Shown piece after piece: positions 1 to 8,719 of a stretch of 64,000 nt of DNA (position 1 is its first letter; each line of letters opens with the position of its first letter). This DNA comes from Micromonospora qiuiae (GTDB lineage: Bacteria; Actinomycetota; Actinomycetes; Mycobacteriales; Micromonosporaceae). Location of the stretch: assembly GCF_016863555.1 (NCBI RefSeq), contig NZ_BOPC01000013.1:1-64000 (forward strand), given 5' to 3'. A program made the translations under genes and the position numbers. Below the pieces are notes generated by a model. It was not told where the DNA came from. It did not search any database and was given only the letters and a program-made list of their open reading frames with translations.

Positions 1-95
1 GTCGGCCGCCGTCGCGGGCGCCGTGCCGGCTGAGTCGGCCGCCGTCGCGGGCGCCGTGCCGGCTGAGTCGGCCGCCGTCGCGGGCGCCGTGCCAG
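1..95 (+). repeat. 33-bp tandem repeat, about 3 copies, in a coding region
   Basis: Units begin at 1, 34 and 67. The first two are identical and the third diverges only at its end. The length is a multiple of three, so the array encodes an 11-residue protein repeat and may continue upstream of the window. Confidence 0.9.
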
Positions 96-433
96 CCGCT
101 GTGGTCAGCGCGCCGGCGACTGGGGCCAGCGCGTCGGCGACCACGGACGCCGGGTCGGCCAGTGCCGCGCTGGCGATGGATCCCACGCCGGAGAGCGGCA
201 CCGAGTTCGCCGCCGTCGCCGAGGGCGAGGACGCTGTGGTGCCGGCGGGAGGGGCGCGTGGTGCGTCGGCGGGCCCGGCGGCCGACACCGCACCGGCCAG
301 CGGCCGGTCGGCCGGAGCTGAGCTCGGCGACAGCGGGCACGGCGAGGTGACGCCGGCCGATGCGGCGGACGCTCAGATCGGGACGCCGAAGGACGAGCCG
401 GACGCTTCCGCGGTCCGCTCGGAGTCGACGTGA
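2..433 (+). CDS. Ala/Val-rich repetitive protein, C-terminal part (5' end outside window)
   Basis: The reading frame is open from the first base, so the gene starts upstream; an internal ATG at 23 is probably not the true start. The visible 143 residues are low-complexity and rich in Ala, Gly, Val, Pro and Ser, opening with an 11-residue repeat (PAESAAVAGAV) present two and a half times. There is no membrane segment, no cysteine cluster and no recognisable domain. It reads as a disordered, acidic C-terminal tail. The stop codon overlaps the GTG of the next gene (GTGA), so the two are probably translationally coupled. I do not recognise the function. Confidence 0.55.
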   Translation, partial: SAAVAGAVPAESAAVAGAVPAESAAVAGAVPAAVVSAPATGASASATTDAGSASAALAMDPTPESGTEFAAVAEGEDAVVPAGGARGASAGPAADTAPASGRSAGAELGDSGHGEVTPADAADAQIGTPKDEPDASAVRSEST

Positions 434-927
434 GTGAAGCGGACACTCCCGACGATCTCCGAGAGGCGGCCCAGCCCGGTGCCGGTGAGGTAACCGCCAC
501 CGTGATCGTCAACGCTCCGGCGGAGCACGTCTTCGCGGCGTTGCTGGCCTGGGAACGGCAGTCCGACTGGATCCCGTTCACCAGGGTGCGGGTGGTCGAG
601 GGCGACGGCGGCGAGGGCAGCCTGATCGAGGCCGTCACCACGCTCGGCCCGGCGGTGCTGCGGGACGAGATGCGGGTGGTCCGGGTGGACGCGCCGTACG
701 AGATCGGCGTGGTGCACTGCGGCAAACTGCTGCGCGGCCCGGGTGTGCTGCGCTGTACCCCGCTGGCGAACGGCCGCAGCCAGGTGGTCTGGCACGAGTG
801 GTTCCACGTGCCGGGCGGGACGGCCGGCCGGGTGGCCTGGCCGGTGCTCTGGCCGGGCTCGAAGTTCAGCCTCACCCAGGCGCTGCGGCGCTTCGCCCGC
901 CAGGTCGAGCAGGGCCGCCTACCCTGA
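430..927 (+). CDS. SRPBCC-family (polyketide cyclase/dehydrase-like) protein
   Basis: This 165-residue protein has the START/SRPBCC pattern: an opening strand 'VTATVIVNAPAEHVFAAL', then 'WERQSDWIPFTRV', and later strands ending in a C-terminal helix 'LRRFARQVEQ'. Members bind a hydrophobic ligand in a helix-grip cavity; the ligand cannot be told from sequence. The GTG start overlaps the upstream stop by 4 bases, indicating coupling. A cytoplasmic protein is likely because no signal peptide or membrane helix is seen. Family call is good; the specific role is unknown. Confidence 0.75.
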   Translation: MSEADTPDDLREAAQPGAGEVTATVIVNAPAEHVFAALLAWERQSDWIPFTRVRVVEGDGGEGSLIEAVTTLGPAVLRDEMRVVRVDAPYEIGVVHCGKLLRGPGVLRCTPLANGRSQVVWHEWFHVPGGTAGRVAWPVLWPGSKFSLTQALRRFARQVEQGRLP

Positions 928-945
928 GTGCGGGCACGCAGATAC

Positions 946-1017
946 CCCAACTTCGCCGAAGTTGCTGCCTCACGGGCTGCACGCTGACACCGCAACTTCG
1001 CCGGAGCTGTGTCGATC
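946..1017 (+). repeat. Dispersed palindromic intergenic repeat, family B, copy 1
   Basis: Two CAACTTCGCCGAAGTTG-like palindromes are separated by about 35 bases (around 949-965 and 992-1008). A related element with the same GAAGTTGCTGCCTC core and the same second arm lies at 43971-44038. It fills the gap between the SRPBCC and tag genes and could form a hairpin. Confidence 0.6.
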
Positions 1018-1052
1018 ATCAGGTTGTCGGGGGCCCGCCTACTCTGGACGGC

Positions 1053-1640
1053 GTGACTGACCTGGTGATCGGTGCCGACGGGCTGGCGCGCTGCGCCTGG
1101 GGAGCGAGCACCCCCGACTATGCGGCCTACCACGACACCGAGTGGGGGCAACCACTGCACGGCGACGACGCGCTCTACGAGCGGATCACGTTGGAGGCGT
1201 TCCAGTCCGGGTTGTCCTGGTTGACCATTCTGCGCAAGCGGTCGGCGTTCCGGCGAGCCTTCGACGATTTCCGGATCGCCACGGTGGCCGGCTACGGCGA
1301 AGCCGAGGTGGCTCGGCTGCTCGCCGACGCGGGCATCGTCCGCAATCGCGCCAAGATCGAGGCGGCCATCGCCAACGCGCGGGCCGCACTGGAGTTGCCC
1401 GAAGGGCTGTCCGCGCTGCTCTGGTCCTTCGCCCCGCCCGGCCGGGCCCGGCCCACCAGCAACGCCGAGGTGCCGGCGCTGACCGACGTCTCCACCGCGA
1501 TGGCCAAGGCGCTCAAGAAGCGCGGCTTCCGGTTTGTCGGCCCGACCACGGCGTACGCGCTGATGCAGGCAACCGGGATGGTCGACGACCACCTCGCGGG
1601 CTGCCACGTCGTGCCGGCCGGAGCGGGCGTGATGGGATAA
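1053..1640 (+). CDS. tag: DNA-3-methyladenine glycosylase I
   Basis: Base-excision repair enzyme that removes 3-methyladenine from alkylated DNA. The 195-residue protein matches the Tag family in length. The zinc-binding 'snap' is complete: Cys14 (RCAW), His27 (AYHDTEW) and the C-terminal His and Cys of 'DDHLAGCHV'. The 'LYERITLEAFQSGLSW' helix carries the conserved Glu near the base pocket. The frame is open for 250 bases upstream, but GTG at 1053 gives the normal N-terminus just before the zinc Cys. It lies 4 bases before the following gene, so the two are probably co-transcribed. Confidence 0.92.
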   Translation: MTDLVIGADGLARCAWGASTPDYAAYHDTEWGQPLHGDDALYERITLEAFQSGLSWLTILRKRSAFRRAFDDFRIATVAGYGEAEVARLLADAGIVRNRAKIEAAIANARAALELPEGLSALLWSFAPPGRARPTSNAEVPALTDVSTAMAKALKKRGFRFVGPTTAYALMQATGMVDDHLAGCHVVPAGAGVMG

Positions 1641-1644
1641 AGCC

Positions 1645-2268
1645 ATGACAACCGACGCCGCACGCCGGGTGAACGGGGCGAGCCACGCGGGAGGTACGGG
1701 CACCTGGGCGGTCCTGCTGCCCGCCGGGCGATACGACGCCGAACGGCTCGTCCACCACGACACGCTGGAGCTGACCGGACTGGAGGAGGCCGCCCTGCCC
1801 CGCCCGGGTGATCAGGTCGCGGTGCTCGCCGACGAGCCGCCCCGGCTGGTGGCGGTGGGCCGGGTCGCCGCGCCGACCGCTCGGCGTCCGGAGGACCCGG
1901 ACGACCCACAGTCCGACCGGGGGCCCGGGGCACTGGTGGTGGCGTACACCCGGCGGGCCTTCGACGAGCCGGTGCCGGCCGACGCGCTGGCCCTCGGCGG
2001 CCCGGTGACCGCCCTCGACCCGGGCACCTTCCGCGAGCTGGTCGACCGACTCGGCCCGCCGCCGCAGCGACGCTCCTGGCTGGTCAGCCTGGACCTGCCG
2101 ATCGAGGCCGACTCGCCGGCCGAGGCGGTCCGCCTGTTCTGGGCGTACGTGCAGGAGCTGGGGCCGCGCGAGCTGCCCGCCTTCGTCTCGCCCTCCGGCG
2201 ACGAGCTGGCCATGCAGGCGTTCGTGCTCGGCGCGGAGGCGAACCAGGATCCGGAGGAGGACGACTGA
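1645..2268 (+). CDS. Conserved hypothetical protein
   Basis: A soluble 207-residue protein with no signal peptide, no membrane helix and an acidic end. The centre contains 'SWLVSLDLPIEADSPAEAV' and 'FWAYVQELGPRELPAFVSP', which look like one compact alpha/beta domain. ATG 1645 follows the tag stop by 4 bases, indicating an operon. I do not recognise a characterised family. Coding character is good: a long frame, strong GC3 and tight spacing. Confidence 0.75.
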   Translation: MTTDAARRVNGASHAGGTGTWAVLLPAGRYDAERLVHHDTLELTGLEEAALPRPGDQVAVLADEPPRLVAVGRVAAPTARRPEDPDDPQSDRGPGALVVAYTRRAFDEPVPADALALGGPVTALDPGTFRELVDRLGPPPQRRSWLVSLDLPIEADSPAEAVRLFWAYVQELGPRELPAFVSPSGDELAMQAFVLGAEANQDPEEDD

Positions 2269-2286
2269 CGCCGCCCCGCGAGCGGC

Positions 2287-3078
2287 TCAGCGGCCCTCGA
2301 AGACCGGCTTCTGCTTGTTGACGAAGGCCATCGTGGCCGCCCGGTGGTCGCTGGTGCCGCCGCAGATCGTCTGCGCCTGCGCCTCGGCGGCCAACGCGTC
2401 GGCCAGGGTGCCGGCGTCGGCCACGGAGAGCTGGCGCTTGATCGCCCCGTACGCCACCGTCGGGCCGGCGGCCAGCCGGGCGGCGAGTTCCTGGGCGGCC
2501 GGAAGTACGCCCTCGTCGTCGTCCACCAGCCGGTTGAGCAGGCCCAGCTGGCATGCCTCCTCGGCGCGTACCGGCTCGGCCAGCATCAGCATCTCGACGG
2601 CCTTGGCGTGGCCGACCAGCCGGGGCAACGTCCAGGACGCGCCGGTGTCGGCGGCGAGCCCCACCTTGGCGAAGGCCATCAGGAAGCTGGTCGACGGGCC
2701 GCCGATCCGGATGTCGGCCAGGAACGCCAGCGAGGCACCGGCCCCGGCGGCCATCCCGCGGACCGCGGCCACCACCGGCTTGGGCAGCCCGGCCAGCCGG
2801 GCGGCGATCGGGTTGTAGTGGGCCTGGACGGTGTCCAGCGGGTTGCCGGCTCCCGCCTCCAGGGCGCCCACGTGCTCGCGCAGGTCCTGGCCGGCGCAGA
2901 ACGACCCGCCGGCCCCGGCGAGCACCACCGCCCGGCAGCTCCGGTCCGCCTCCAGTTCCGCGAGGACGTCCCGTAGCGCCTCCTTCAGCGCCACGTCGAG
3001 CGCGTTCATCGCCGTCGGGCGGTTCAACGTGAGGGTGACGACGGCATCGGTACGGTCAACGAGCAGCGGGTCGGTCAC
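2287..3078 (-). CDS. Enoyl-CoA hydratase/isomerase family protein
   Basis: A 263-residue crotonase-fold enzyme, expected to hydrate or isomerise acyl-CoA thioesters. Two oxyanion-hole stretches are visible: 'AGGSFCAGQDLREH' near residue 60 and 'GMAAGAGASLAFLADI' near residue 110. The Glu pair of true hydratases is not clear: the region after the second loop reads 'KVGLAADTGASWTLPRLVG', with Asp where a catalytic Glu often sits. That pattern resembles PaaG/PaaB-like isomerases. The GTG start overlaps the stop of the PaaX-type regulator by 4 bases, and this pairing suggests a role in phenylacetate-type or related aromatic acyl-CoA metabolism, although no other paa genes are nearby. Confidence 0.85.
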   Translation of the reverse strand: MTDPLLVDRTDAVVTLTLNRPTAMNALDVALKEALRDVLAELEADRSCRAVVLAGAGGSFCAGQDLREHVGALEAGAGNPLDTVQAHYNPIAARLAGLPKPVVAAVRGMAAGAGASLAFLADIRIGGPSTSFLMAFAKVGLAADTGASWTLPRLVGHAKAVEMLMLAEPVRAEEACQLGLLNRLVDDDEGVLPAAQELAARLAAGPTVAYGAIKRQLSVADAGTLADALAAEAQAQTICGGTSDHRAATMAFVNKQKPVFEGR

Positions 3079-3899
3079 TTTCGGCGATCCTTCGGTCGGG
3101 CTGGCCGGTTACCACCGTCGAGGCACTGCTCGACATACCGGTCGGCGGCCGGCCGGAGCCGGGCCGCGTGGCGGTCGAAGAAGCCGGCCGCGGCGATGCC
3201 GGGCCAGCGTTCGGGCAGCAGCGCCGGAGGCAACTGTGGGTCCCGGAAGAGGAAAGTGCGCCACGCGTGCACCAACCGGAACCGGGCCGCGTACGCGTCC
3301 TCGTCGTTGCTGCGGGCGGTGATCCCGGCCAGCGCCGCCCGCTGCTCGGCGACGAAGCGCTCGTACGCCCGGCCGATCTCGGCCAGGTCCCAGGCCCGGC
3401 GGACCAGGCCCATCGCGCCGGGAGTGCCGGCGGCGTGCACGGCGCTGAACCGCTCGAAGCGCACGCCCGCCTCGCTGAGCAGCAGGTCGACGTCCTCGGC
3501 CGACCGGGTGGCGACCCAGGTGTGCTCGTCGAGCGTGCCGTAGCCGAGGTAGCGCAGGGTGGCGGCGAGTCGTTGGCGCTCCCGACGCGCGGTCGGGGCG
3601 TCCAGCACCAGCAGGTCGAACCGGCCGTCCCAGGTGATCCGGCCGGTGCGGTAGATCCGGGAAGCGGCCTCGTCCAGTCGGCGAGCGGCTTTCGGTGTGA
3701 TCGAATAGCCCGGTCCGGAGGCCAGTTTCAGCGGTTCGAGCCAGCCCTGACGGACCATCCGGGAGACCGCCGTCCGGACGGCCGGTGGGGCGATCCCGAG
3801 CGGTGCCAGGAGCTTGACCAGGGCGGCGACCGGTGCGCGGCCACCCCGGGGCCGGAGGTGGTCGCCGTACAGGTCGAAGAGCGCCGACCGTGCCTGCAT
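3075..3899 (-). CDS. paaX: PaaX-family transcriptional repressor
   Basis: A 274-residue regulator. Residues 1-70 form a winged helix ('PPAVRTAVSRMVRQGWLEP' is the recognition region), followed by the PaaX central domain and the PaaX-like C-terminal domain ('ERWPGIAA'). Family members repress phenylacetate catabolism and are released by phenylacetyl-CoA. Here it is first in a two-gene operon with the enoyl-CoA hydratase. ATG 3899 faces the DUF3117 gene across 190 bases, where any operator should lie. Family confidence is high; the ligand is inferred. Confidence 0.85.
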   Translation of the reverse strand: MQARSALFDLYGDHLRPRGGRAPVAALVKLLAPLGIAPPAVRTAVSRMVRQGWLEPLKLASGPGYSITPKAARRLDEAASRIYRTGRITWDGRFDLLVLDAPTARRERQRLAATLRYLGYGTLDEHTWVATRSAEDVDLLLSEAGVRFERFSAVHAAGTPGAMGLVRRAWDLAEIGRAYERFVAEQRAALAGITARSNDEDAYAARFRLVHAWRTFLFRDPQLPPALLPERWPGIAAAGFFDRHAARLRPAADRYVEQCLDGGNRPARPKDRRK

Positions 3900-4090
3900 G
3901 ACCGCACATTGTGACAGGCCATCTCGGGATAAGCTAGATGCTGTTACATCAATGCTGCTTCAGTTTGGGTCCGGCGGTGTTCATCAGGGAAAATCGTTGG
4001 TCGACAACTCCCGTGCGCTGTGCGGGTGGTCATGGCTAAGTGGCTGTGGGGCAACCCACCGACCCTGGTGTAGGTCTGAGGGGAGACAAC

Positions 4091-4258
4091 ATGGCGGCGA
4101 TGAAGCCGCGGACGGGCGACGGTCCGCTGGAAGTCACCAAGGAGGGCCGGGGCATCGTCATGCGCGTTCCGCTGGAGGGCGGTGGCCGGCTCGTCGTCGA
4201 GATGACTCCCGACGAGGCGACGGCGCTCAGCGACGCGCTGAAGGCGGCCACCGGCTGA
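4091..4258 (+). CDS. DUF3117 small protein
   Basis: A 55-residue protein (MAAMKPRTGDGPLEV at the start, ending ATALSDALKAATG) that matches the actinobacterial DUF3117 family in full length. The sequence is strongly conserved among actinomycetes but has no known function. The frame runs further upstream, but ATG 4091 is preceded by a purine-rich site (GAGGGGAG) at 4078-4085, giving the usual length. A strong hairpin terminator follows 48 bases downstream, so it is a monocistronic gene. Confidence 0.9.
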   Translation: MAAMKPRTGDGPLEVTKEGRGIVMRVPLEGGGRLVVEMTPDEATALSDALKAATG

Positions 4259-4306
4259 TCAAGGCCGGTCCGTTGGCGACGTTCGCCGCCGCGGACGGTT
4301 TCGTCC

Positions 4307-4343
4307 GGCCCTGAGCCATCGGTTTCGCCGATGGCTCAGGGCC
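4307..4343 (+). terminator. Hairpin terminator after the DUF3117 gene
   Basis: A perfect 16-bp inverted repeat (4307-4322 with 4328-4343) around a 5-base loop TTTCG. There is no T-tract, as is common in actinomycetes. Confidence 0.8.
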
Positions 4344-4399
4344 TCCATACCATTTCGCGGGCGTACGACTCGCGGTTTCTTCAGGAGGTACGGCTCCGC

Positions 4400-5866
4400 G
4401 TGCTCGCCATCCGTCTGACTGCCGAGCCGGACCGGCTCGACACCGTGGCCCTGCCCGTCCGGCCGAGCGGTGCCGACGAGGCGCCGGCTGAGCCGGTCCC
4501 GACCGCCGTGGCGCTGCCCGACGGGGTCGCCGACACAGCCGTCGCGCTGGTTCCGCTGGCGCGGCTGACCGGCCGGGCAGGTGAGGTTCGTGACCAGCTG
4601 CGACCGGGTGCTGTTCCGACCCGGCTGTTGCTGGTGGGAATCGGCGAGGGCGACGAGGCCGCGTGGCGGTCGGCCGGGGCGGCGCTGGTCCGGGCAGCCA
4701 AGGATGAGACACATGTCACATTCGGGTTGCCGGTCGGCGTGTCGCCGGAGGCGATCCGTGGCCTCGTCGAGGGGCTGCTACTCGGCTCGTACCGGTTCCG
4801 GCTGGGTGCCGACGCCGATGCCCCCGCGCTGGCCGGCGTCGACCTGGCGGTCGCCGATCCCGACGCCCACGAGCAGGCGGTGGAACTGGCCCGCACGACC
4901 GCCCGGATGACCCGCCTGGCCAGAGACCTCACCAACACCCCCTCCTCGGTCAAGAACCCCCAGTGGTTCGCCGACCAGGTCGCCGAGGCCGCCGCCGGGC
5001 TGCCCGGGCTGCGGCTGCGGGTGCGTGAGCCGGAGCAACTGGCCGCCGAGGGATTCGGCGGGATCCTCGCCGTCGGCGCCGGCTCGGCCAGCGGTCCGCG
5101 GCTGGTGGAGCTGGACTGGCAGCCGACCGAGGCCGCTACCCACGTGGTGTTGGCCGGCAAGGGCATCACCTTCGACACCGGCGGCATCTCGATCAAGCCG
5201 GTGCCGGCGATGAAGCTGATGCGCAAGGACATGGCCGGGGCGGCGGCCGTCGTTGCGGCCACCCTCGGCGCGGCGGCGTTGCGGCTACCGGTCCGGGTCA
5301 CCGCGCTCGCCCCGCTGGCCGAGAACATGGTCAGCGGCGGCGCCTTCCGACCCGGCGACGTCGTCCGCCACTACGGCGGGCTGACCAGCGAGACGACCAA
5401 CTCCGACGCCGAGGGGCGGTTGGTCCTCGCCGACGCGCTGGCGTACGCCGTGCAGGAGCTCAAGCCGGATCTGCTGATCGACCTGGCCACCCTGACCGGG
5501 GCGAACGCGGTCGCGCTCGGCACCCGTACCGGCGCCCTCTACAGCGACAACGACCAGCTTGCCAAGGATCTGCTGGCCGCCATCGACGCGGCGGGCGAGT
5601 CCGCCTGGCGGATGCCGCTGACCGCCGACTACGTCGAGCACCTCGGCAGCGACCTGGCCGACCTGTACAGTGCGCCCACGCAGGGCGCCGGATCCGTGCT
5701 CGCCGCGCTCTACCTGCGCGAGTTCACCGGTGACCTGCGTGAGCGATGGCTGCACGTCGACATGTCCGCGCCCTCCTGGTGCGAGCGGGACGACGCGGAG
5801 CTGACCCGGGGCGCGACCGGATGGGGCGTACGCGGCCTGCTGCGCTGGCTGGCCACGTTCGCCTGA
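4400..5866 (+). CDS. pepA: Leucyl aminopeptidase (M17 family)
   Basis: A two-metal cytosolic aminopeptidase that removes N-terminal residues from peptides. The 488-residue length is normal. Catalytic features are intact: Lys254 and Asp259 in 'GKGITFDTGGISIKP', and Asp336, Glu338 and Arg340 in 'NSDAEGRLVLADAL'. 'DLATLTGANAVALG' is the usual downstream block. The frame opens further upstream inside the preceding hairpin, but GTG 4400 sits 11 bases after AGGAGG (4383-4388), so I take it as the start. Confidence 0.95.
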   Translation: MLAIRLTAEPDRLDTVALPVRPSGADEAPAEPVPTAVALPDGVADTAVALVPLARLTGRAGEVRDQLRPGAVPTRLLLVGIGEGDEAAWRSAGAALVRAAKDETHVTFGLPVGVSPEAIRGLVEGLLLGSYRFRLGADADAPALAGVDLAVADPDAHEQAVELARTTARMTRLARDLTNTPSSVKNPQWFADQVAEAAAGLPGLRLRVREPEQLAAEGFGGILAVGAGSASGPRLVELDWQPTEAATHVVLAGKGITFDTGGISIKPVPAMKLMRKDMAGAAAVVAATLGAAALRLPVRVTALAPLAENMVSGGAFRPGDVVRHYGGLTSETTNSDAEGRLVLADALAYAVQELKPDLLIDLATLTGANAVALGTRTGALYSDNDQLAKDLLAAIDAAGESAWRMPLTADYVEHLGSDLADLYSAPTQGAGSVLAALYLREFTGDLRERWLHVDMSAPSWCERDDAELTRGATGWGVRGLLRWLATFA

Positions 5867-5876
5867 CCGGGGTGGC

Positions 5877-6551
5877 TCAGCACCTGACTGCGGCGAGCAG
5901 CCCGCTTCCCACGGGCAGCAGCGCCGGCACCCAGTGCTCCGACTCACGGATGGCCTTGACCGTCTCGCGCACCGTCACCGTGTCCGCGTCGCGCGCCGCC
6001 GGATCGCCGATCCGCCCTCCGGCGAATGCGCCGTTGAGCACCAGCACACCTCCCGGGCGCAGCAGCCGCAGGGCGGCCTCCACGCAGGCGGTGAAACCGG
6101 TCGCCTCGGCGTCGACGAAGACCAGGTCGTACGCGCCGTCCGCCAGCCGGGGCAGGACGTCCAGCGCCCGACCGGTGATGATCCGCGTTCGGCCGGCGGC
6201 GAATCCGGACTCGGCGAAGATGCGTCGGGCGATCCGTTGGTGCTCCACCTCGACGTCGATGGTGGTGAGCACCCCGTCGGCGCGCATGCCGCGCAGCAGC
6301 CACACGCCGCTGACTCCGGTGCCGGTGCCGATCTCGACCACCGCACGGGCGTTGCCGGCGGCGGCGAGAAGGCGCAAGGCGGCACCCGCGCCGGGGGTGA
6401 CCGCTTCGAGGCCGACTTCGCGGGCGAGGCTGCGCGCGGTGCGCAGCACGAGATCCTCGGTGACGTACGACTCGGCGAACTGCGAAGTCGGGTTCGTCGA
6501 ACTGCCGGAACCGGCGACCGTGGCGATGGGACACCTCCGGGCGGCGAGCAT
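5877..6551 (-). CDS. O-methyltransferase (class I SAM-dependent, family 3-like)
   Basis: A 224-residue SAM-dependent methyltransferase. Motif I is 'VVEIGTGTGVSGVWLL', followed by the acidic ribose-binding region 'LTTIDVE' and 'YDLVFVDAEATGF', as in catechol O-methyltransferase-like proteins (mycobacterial Rv1220c type). The opening 'SYVTEDLVLRTAR' is the typical N-terminal helix. Codons extend far upstream, but that part is compositionally unlike protein; ATG 6551 is chosen, with a GGAGG at about 6535-6540 leaving a slightly later start possible. The acceptor substrate is unknown. Confidence 0.85.
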   Translation of the reverse strand: MLAARRCPIATVAGSGSSTNPTSQFAESYVTEDLVLRTARSLAREVGLEAVTPGAGAALRLLAAAGNARAVVEIGTGTGVSGVWLLRGMRADGVLTTIDVEVEHQRIARRIFAESGFAAGRTRIITGRALDVLPRLADGAYDLVFVDAEATGFTACVEAALRLLRPGGVLVLNGAFAGGRIGDPAARDADTVTVRETVKAIRESEHWVPALLPVGSGLLAAVRC

Positions 6552-6745
6552 GATGCGTGGGGCGGGTGGGCACTGTGACTCTAGAGGCGGCCCGCCAGGG
6601 CCGCAGCCGGGCGTCCACCCGCAGTGACAACCGCTGACCCCGTGAGGCGTATCCGTGCAATCCTGGAAGCGGTATCCCGTCGACCGCTCACGGGCGGTAC
6701 CCGATCGCGGGACGTGGATGCCGGGGACGGAGTGGGAGGCACCGA

Positions 6746-8095
6746 GTGACCGACGGCTGGGACTGGCGCCAGCCCGGCGGGAGCGGCGTACCGGCGGGGC
6801 AGCCGGTGCCCGGGCACCCGCCGGTGGGTTCGCCGGCGACACCGCAGCAAGGCGGCCAGCCGGCCGCGTCACCGTTGCGGAGCGGCCACGCGGCGTCGCC
6901 ATGGTGGTCGGATGCGCTCGCCGACCCGTGGCGAGACCCGCACGCGCCGGCGGCGGTGGTGATACCGGTGGCACCGGCCCCGGGATCCGAGCCGGAACCG
7001 GTCACCGACCCGGACGCGCCCGGGCGGCCGAGACTGCACCAACTGATGCTCATCACGCTGATCAGCGCCCTGCTGGCCGGCACGCTCGGTGGTGCCCTCG
7101 GGTACGCCTTCGCCGTCCGTGGCGGGGCGGTCGCGCCGGTCCTCGGCGCCCCTGCGGGCTCGGCTCCCACGCTCGCGCAACGGCCGCCGGAGTCGCTGGC
7201 CGGGGTCGCCGAGCGGGTCCTGCCCAGCGTGGTGACCGTCCGGGTGGCCGGGGTGGCTGGCACGAGCGAGGGCTCCGGCTTCATCGCCAGCGCCGACGGG
7301 CACGTGATCACCAACGATCACGTGGTCGCGGGTGGCAGCGGGCGGGCGTCGGTGATCTTCAACGACGGTAGTACCGCCTCTGCGAGGGTGGTGGGCCAGG
7401 ATCCGGAGTCCGACATCGCGGTGATCAAGGTCTCCCGCAACGGGCTGCGGCCGGTCGAGTTCGGCGACTCCGACGCGCTGGCGGTGGGCGACCCGGTGCT
7501 GGCCATCGGTTCACCGTTGTCGCTGGCCAACACGGTCACCGCGGGCATCGTCAGCGCCCTGGACCGGACGATGCAGGCCGGTGAGCCCGGCGGGCCGACG
7601 CGCTACTACGCCGCGATCCAGACCGACGCCGCGGTCAACCACGGCAACTCGGGTGGGCCGCTGGTCGACGCGGCCGGGCGGGTGATCGGGGTGAACTCCA
7701 CCATCAAGTCCCTGGTCTCCGACGGTCAGGAGGCGGGCAACATCGGTCTCGCCTTCGCCATTCCGATCAACCAGGCCAAGCGGATCACACAGGACATCAT
7801 CGGCACCGGCAAGGCCCGCCGTACGGTGATCGGCGCCCAGGTCGGTGGCCCCGGCTCAGGCACCGGCGGCTCGGGCGTACGCCTCGCGGCGGTCGAGCCG
7901 TCCGGCCCGGCGGCCGGCGCCGGGCTCCAAACCGGTGACGTGATCCTGAAGCTCAACGGCCGCCCGATGAGCGAGCCGACCGACCTGATCGCCCTGGTCC
8001 GCAAATACGCGCCCGGTTCGGTGGTGACCGTCGAGTACCGCCGGGGCTCCACCCGGCAGAACGCCTCGGTGACCCTCGCCGCGGATGTGAAGTGA
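6746..8095 (+). CDS. Membrane-anchored HtrA/DegP-like serine protease (S1C) with PDZ domain
   Basis: A 449-residue protein: a Pro/Gly-rich cytosolic head (1-95), one membrane helix (about 99-123), an extracytoplasmic trypsin-like domain and a C-terminal PDZ domain (about 350-445). The triad is complete: His192 in 'TNDHVVAGG', Asp223 in 'ESDIAVIKV' and Ser302 in 'GNSGGPLV'. Such proteases degrade or process misfolded envelope proteins. GTG 6746 follows GGGAGG with good spacing. The next gene is tatB, 70 bases on, an arrangement common in actinobacteria. Confidence 0.92.
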   Translation: MTDGWDWRQPGGSGVPAGQPVPGHPPVGSPATPQQGGQPAASPLRSGHAASPWWSDALADPWRDPHAPAAVVIPVAPAPGSEPEPVTDPDAPGRPRLHQLMLITLISALLAGTLGGALGYAFAVRGGAVAPVLGAPAGSAPTLAQRPPESLAGVAERVLPSVVTVRVAGVAGTSEGSGFIASADGHVITNDHVVAGGSGRASVIFNDGSTASARVVGQDPESDIAVIKVSRNGLRPVEFGDSDALAVGDPVLAIGSPLSLANTVTAGIVSALDRTMQAGEPGGPTRYYAAIQTDAAVNHGNSGGPLVDAAGRVIGVNSTIKSLVSDGQEAGNIGLAFAIPINQAKRITQDIIGTGKARRTVIGAQVGGPGSGTGGSGVRLAAVEPSGPAAGAGLQTGDVILKLNGRPMSEPTDLIALVRKYAPGSVVTVEYRRGSTRQNASVTLAADVK

Positions 8096-8165
8096 CCGCT
8101 CGCCCTCTTCTGGCCGGGCCCCCGACGTGCGTACCCTGGCCTCGTAGCCGGGGAGGAGGCCCAGC

Positions 8166-8597
8166 GTGTTCGAGAACCTGAACGTGTGGGAGGTCGGTGC
8201 GCTGCTGCTGCTGGCGCTACTGATCTTCGGCGACCGGCTGCCGGCGGTGATCGCTGACGGGCTGCGCATGGTGCGAAACCTCCGCGCCATGGCCCGCAAC
8301 GCCACCAGCGACCTGAGCAAGGAACTCGGCACCGACATCCAGCTGGAGGACCTGCACCCCAAGGCGTTCATCCGCAAGCACCTGCTCAGCGAAGAGGACG
8401 AGCAGGCGATCCGGAAGCCGTTGCAGGGCATCTACGACGATCTCCGCGCGGACGTCACGAACGTGCACAAGGACCTCAAGGAGGTGGCTACCGCAGCGGA
8501 TCCCCGCTCGTCCGCCGCCTCGTCGTCGTCGGGCTCCGCACCGGCCGGCGGCGCGGCCCCGGCTCCCCGCGCAGCCGGCTACGACGAGATGACCTGA
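8166..8597 (+). CDS. tatB: Sec-independent protein translocase TatB
   Basis: A 143-residue Tat component: a short N-terminal membrane helix (about 8-24), the hinge 'FGDRLP', an amphipathic helix and a long charged, Ala/Ser-rich tail. TatB binds twin-arginine signal peptides together with TatC. Neither tatA nor tatC is in the window. The length beyond the helices favours TatB over TatA. GTG 8166 is preceded by GGGGAGGAGG. Confidence 0.85.
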   Translation: MFENLNVWEVGALLLLALLIFGDRLPAVIADGLRMVRNLRAMARNATSDLSKELGTDIQLEDLHPKAFIRKHLLSEEDEQAIRKPLQGIYDDLRADVTNVHKDLKEVATAADPRSSAASSSSGSAPAGGAAPAPRAAGYDEMT

Positions 8598-8605
8598 CGG
8601 CGACC

Positions 8606-8719
8606 CGGCCGGCTGGGCAGAGCGGCCCGGTGGGGCCAGCGAGCGGCCGGCTGGGCGGGGCGGCGCGGAAGAGCCAGCGAGCGGCCGGCTGGGCGGGGCG
8701 GCCCGGTGGGGTCAGCGGC
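8606..8719 (+). repeat. 38-bp tandem repeat, 3 imperfect copies, reaching into the mrp 3' end
   Basis: Units lie at 8606-8643, 8644-8681 and 8682-8719 with core GGCCGGCTGGGCGGGGCGG. The last unit overlaps the stop and last codons of the mrp-like gene (minus strand, stop at 8712-8714). In the other units the stop triplet has changed (CCA instead of TCA on the plus strand). It looks like local duplication of a gene end. Confidence 0.85.

Noticed and set aside
105..1763. Long minus-strand open frame over the first genes
   Set aside because: It is antisense to tag and SRPBCC, which have clear domains; its protein is Arg/Pro-rich and resembles no family. High GC gives long spurious frames in this genome.
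6552..6974. Long N-terminal extension of the O-methyltransferase
   Set aside because: Its residues are Pro/Arg-rich and unlike any methyltransferase, and it overlaps the protease promoter and start on the other strand.
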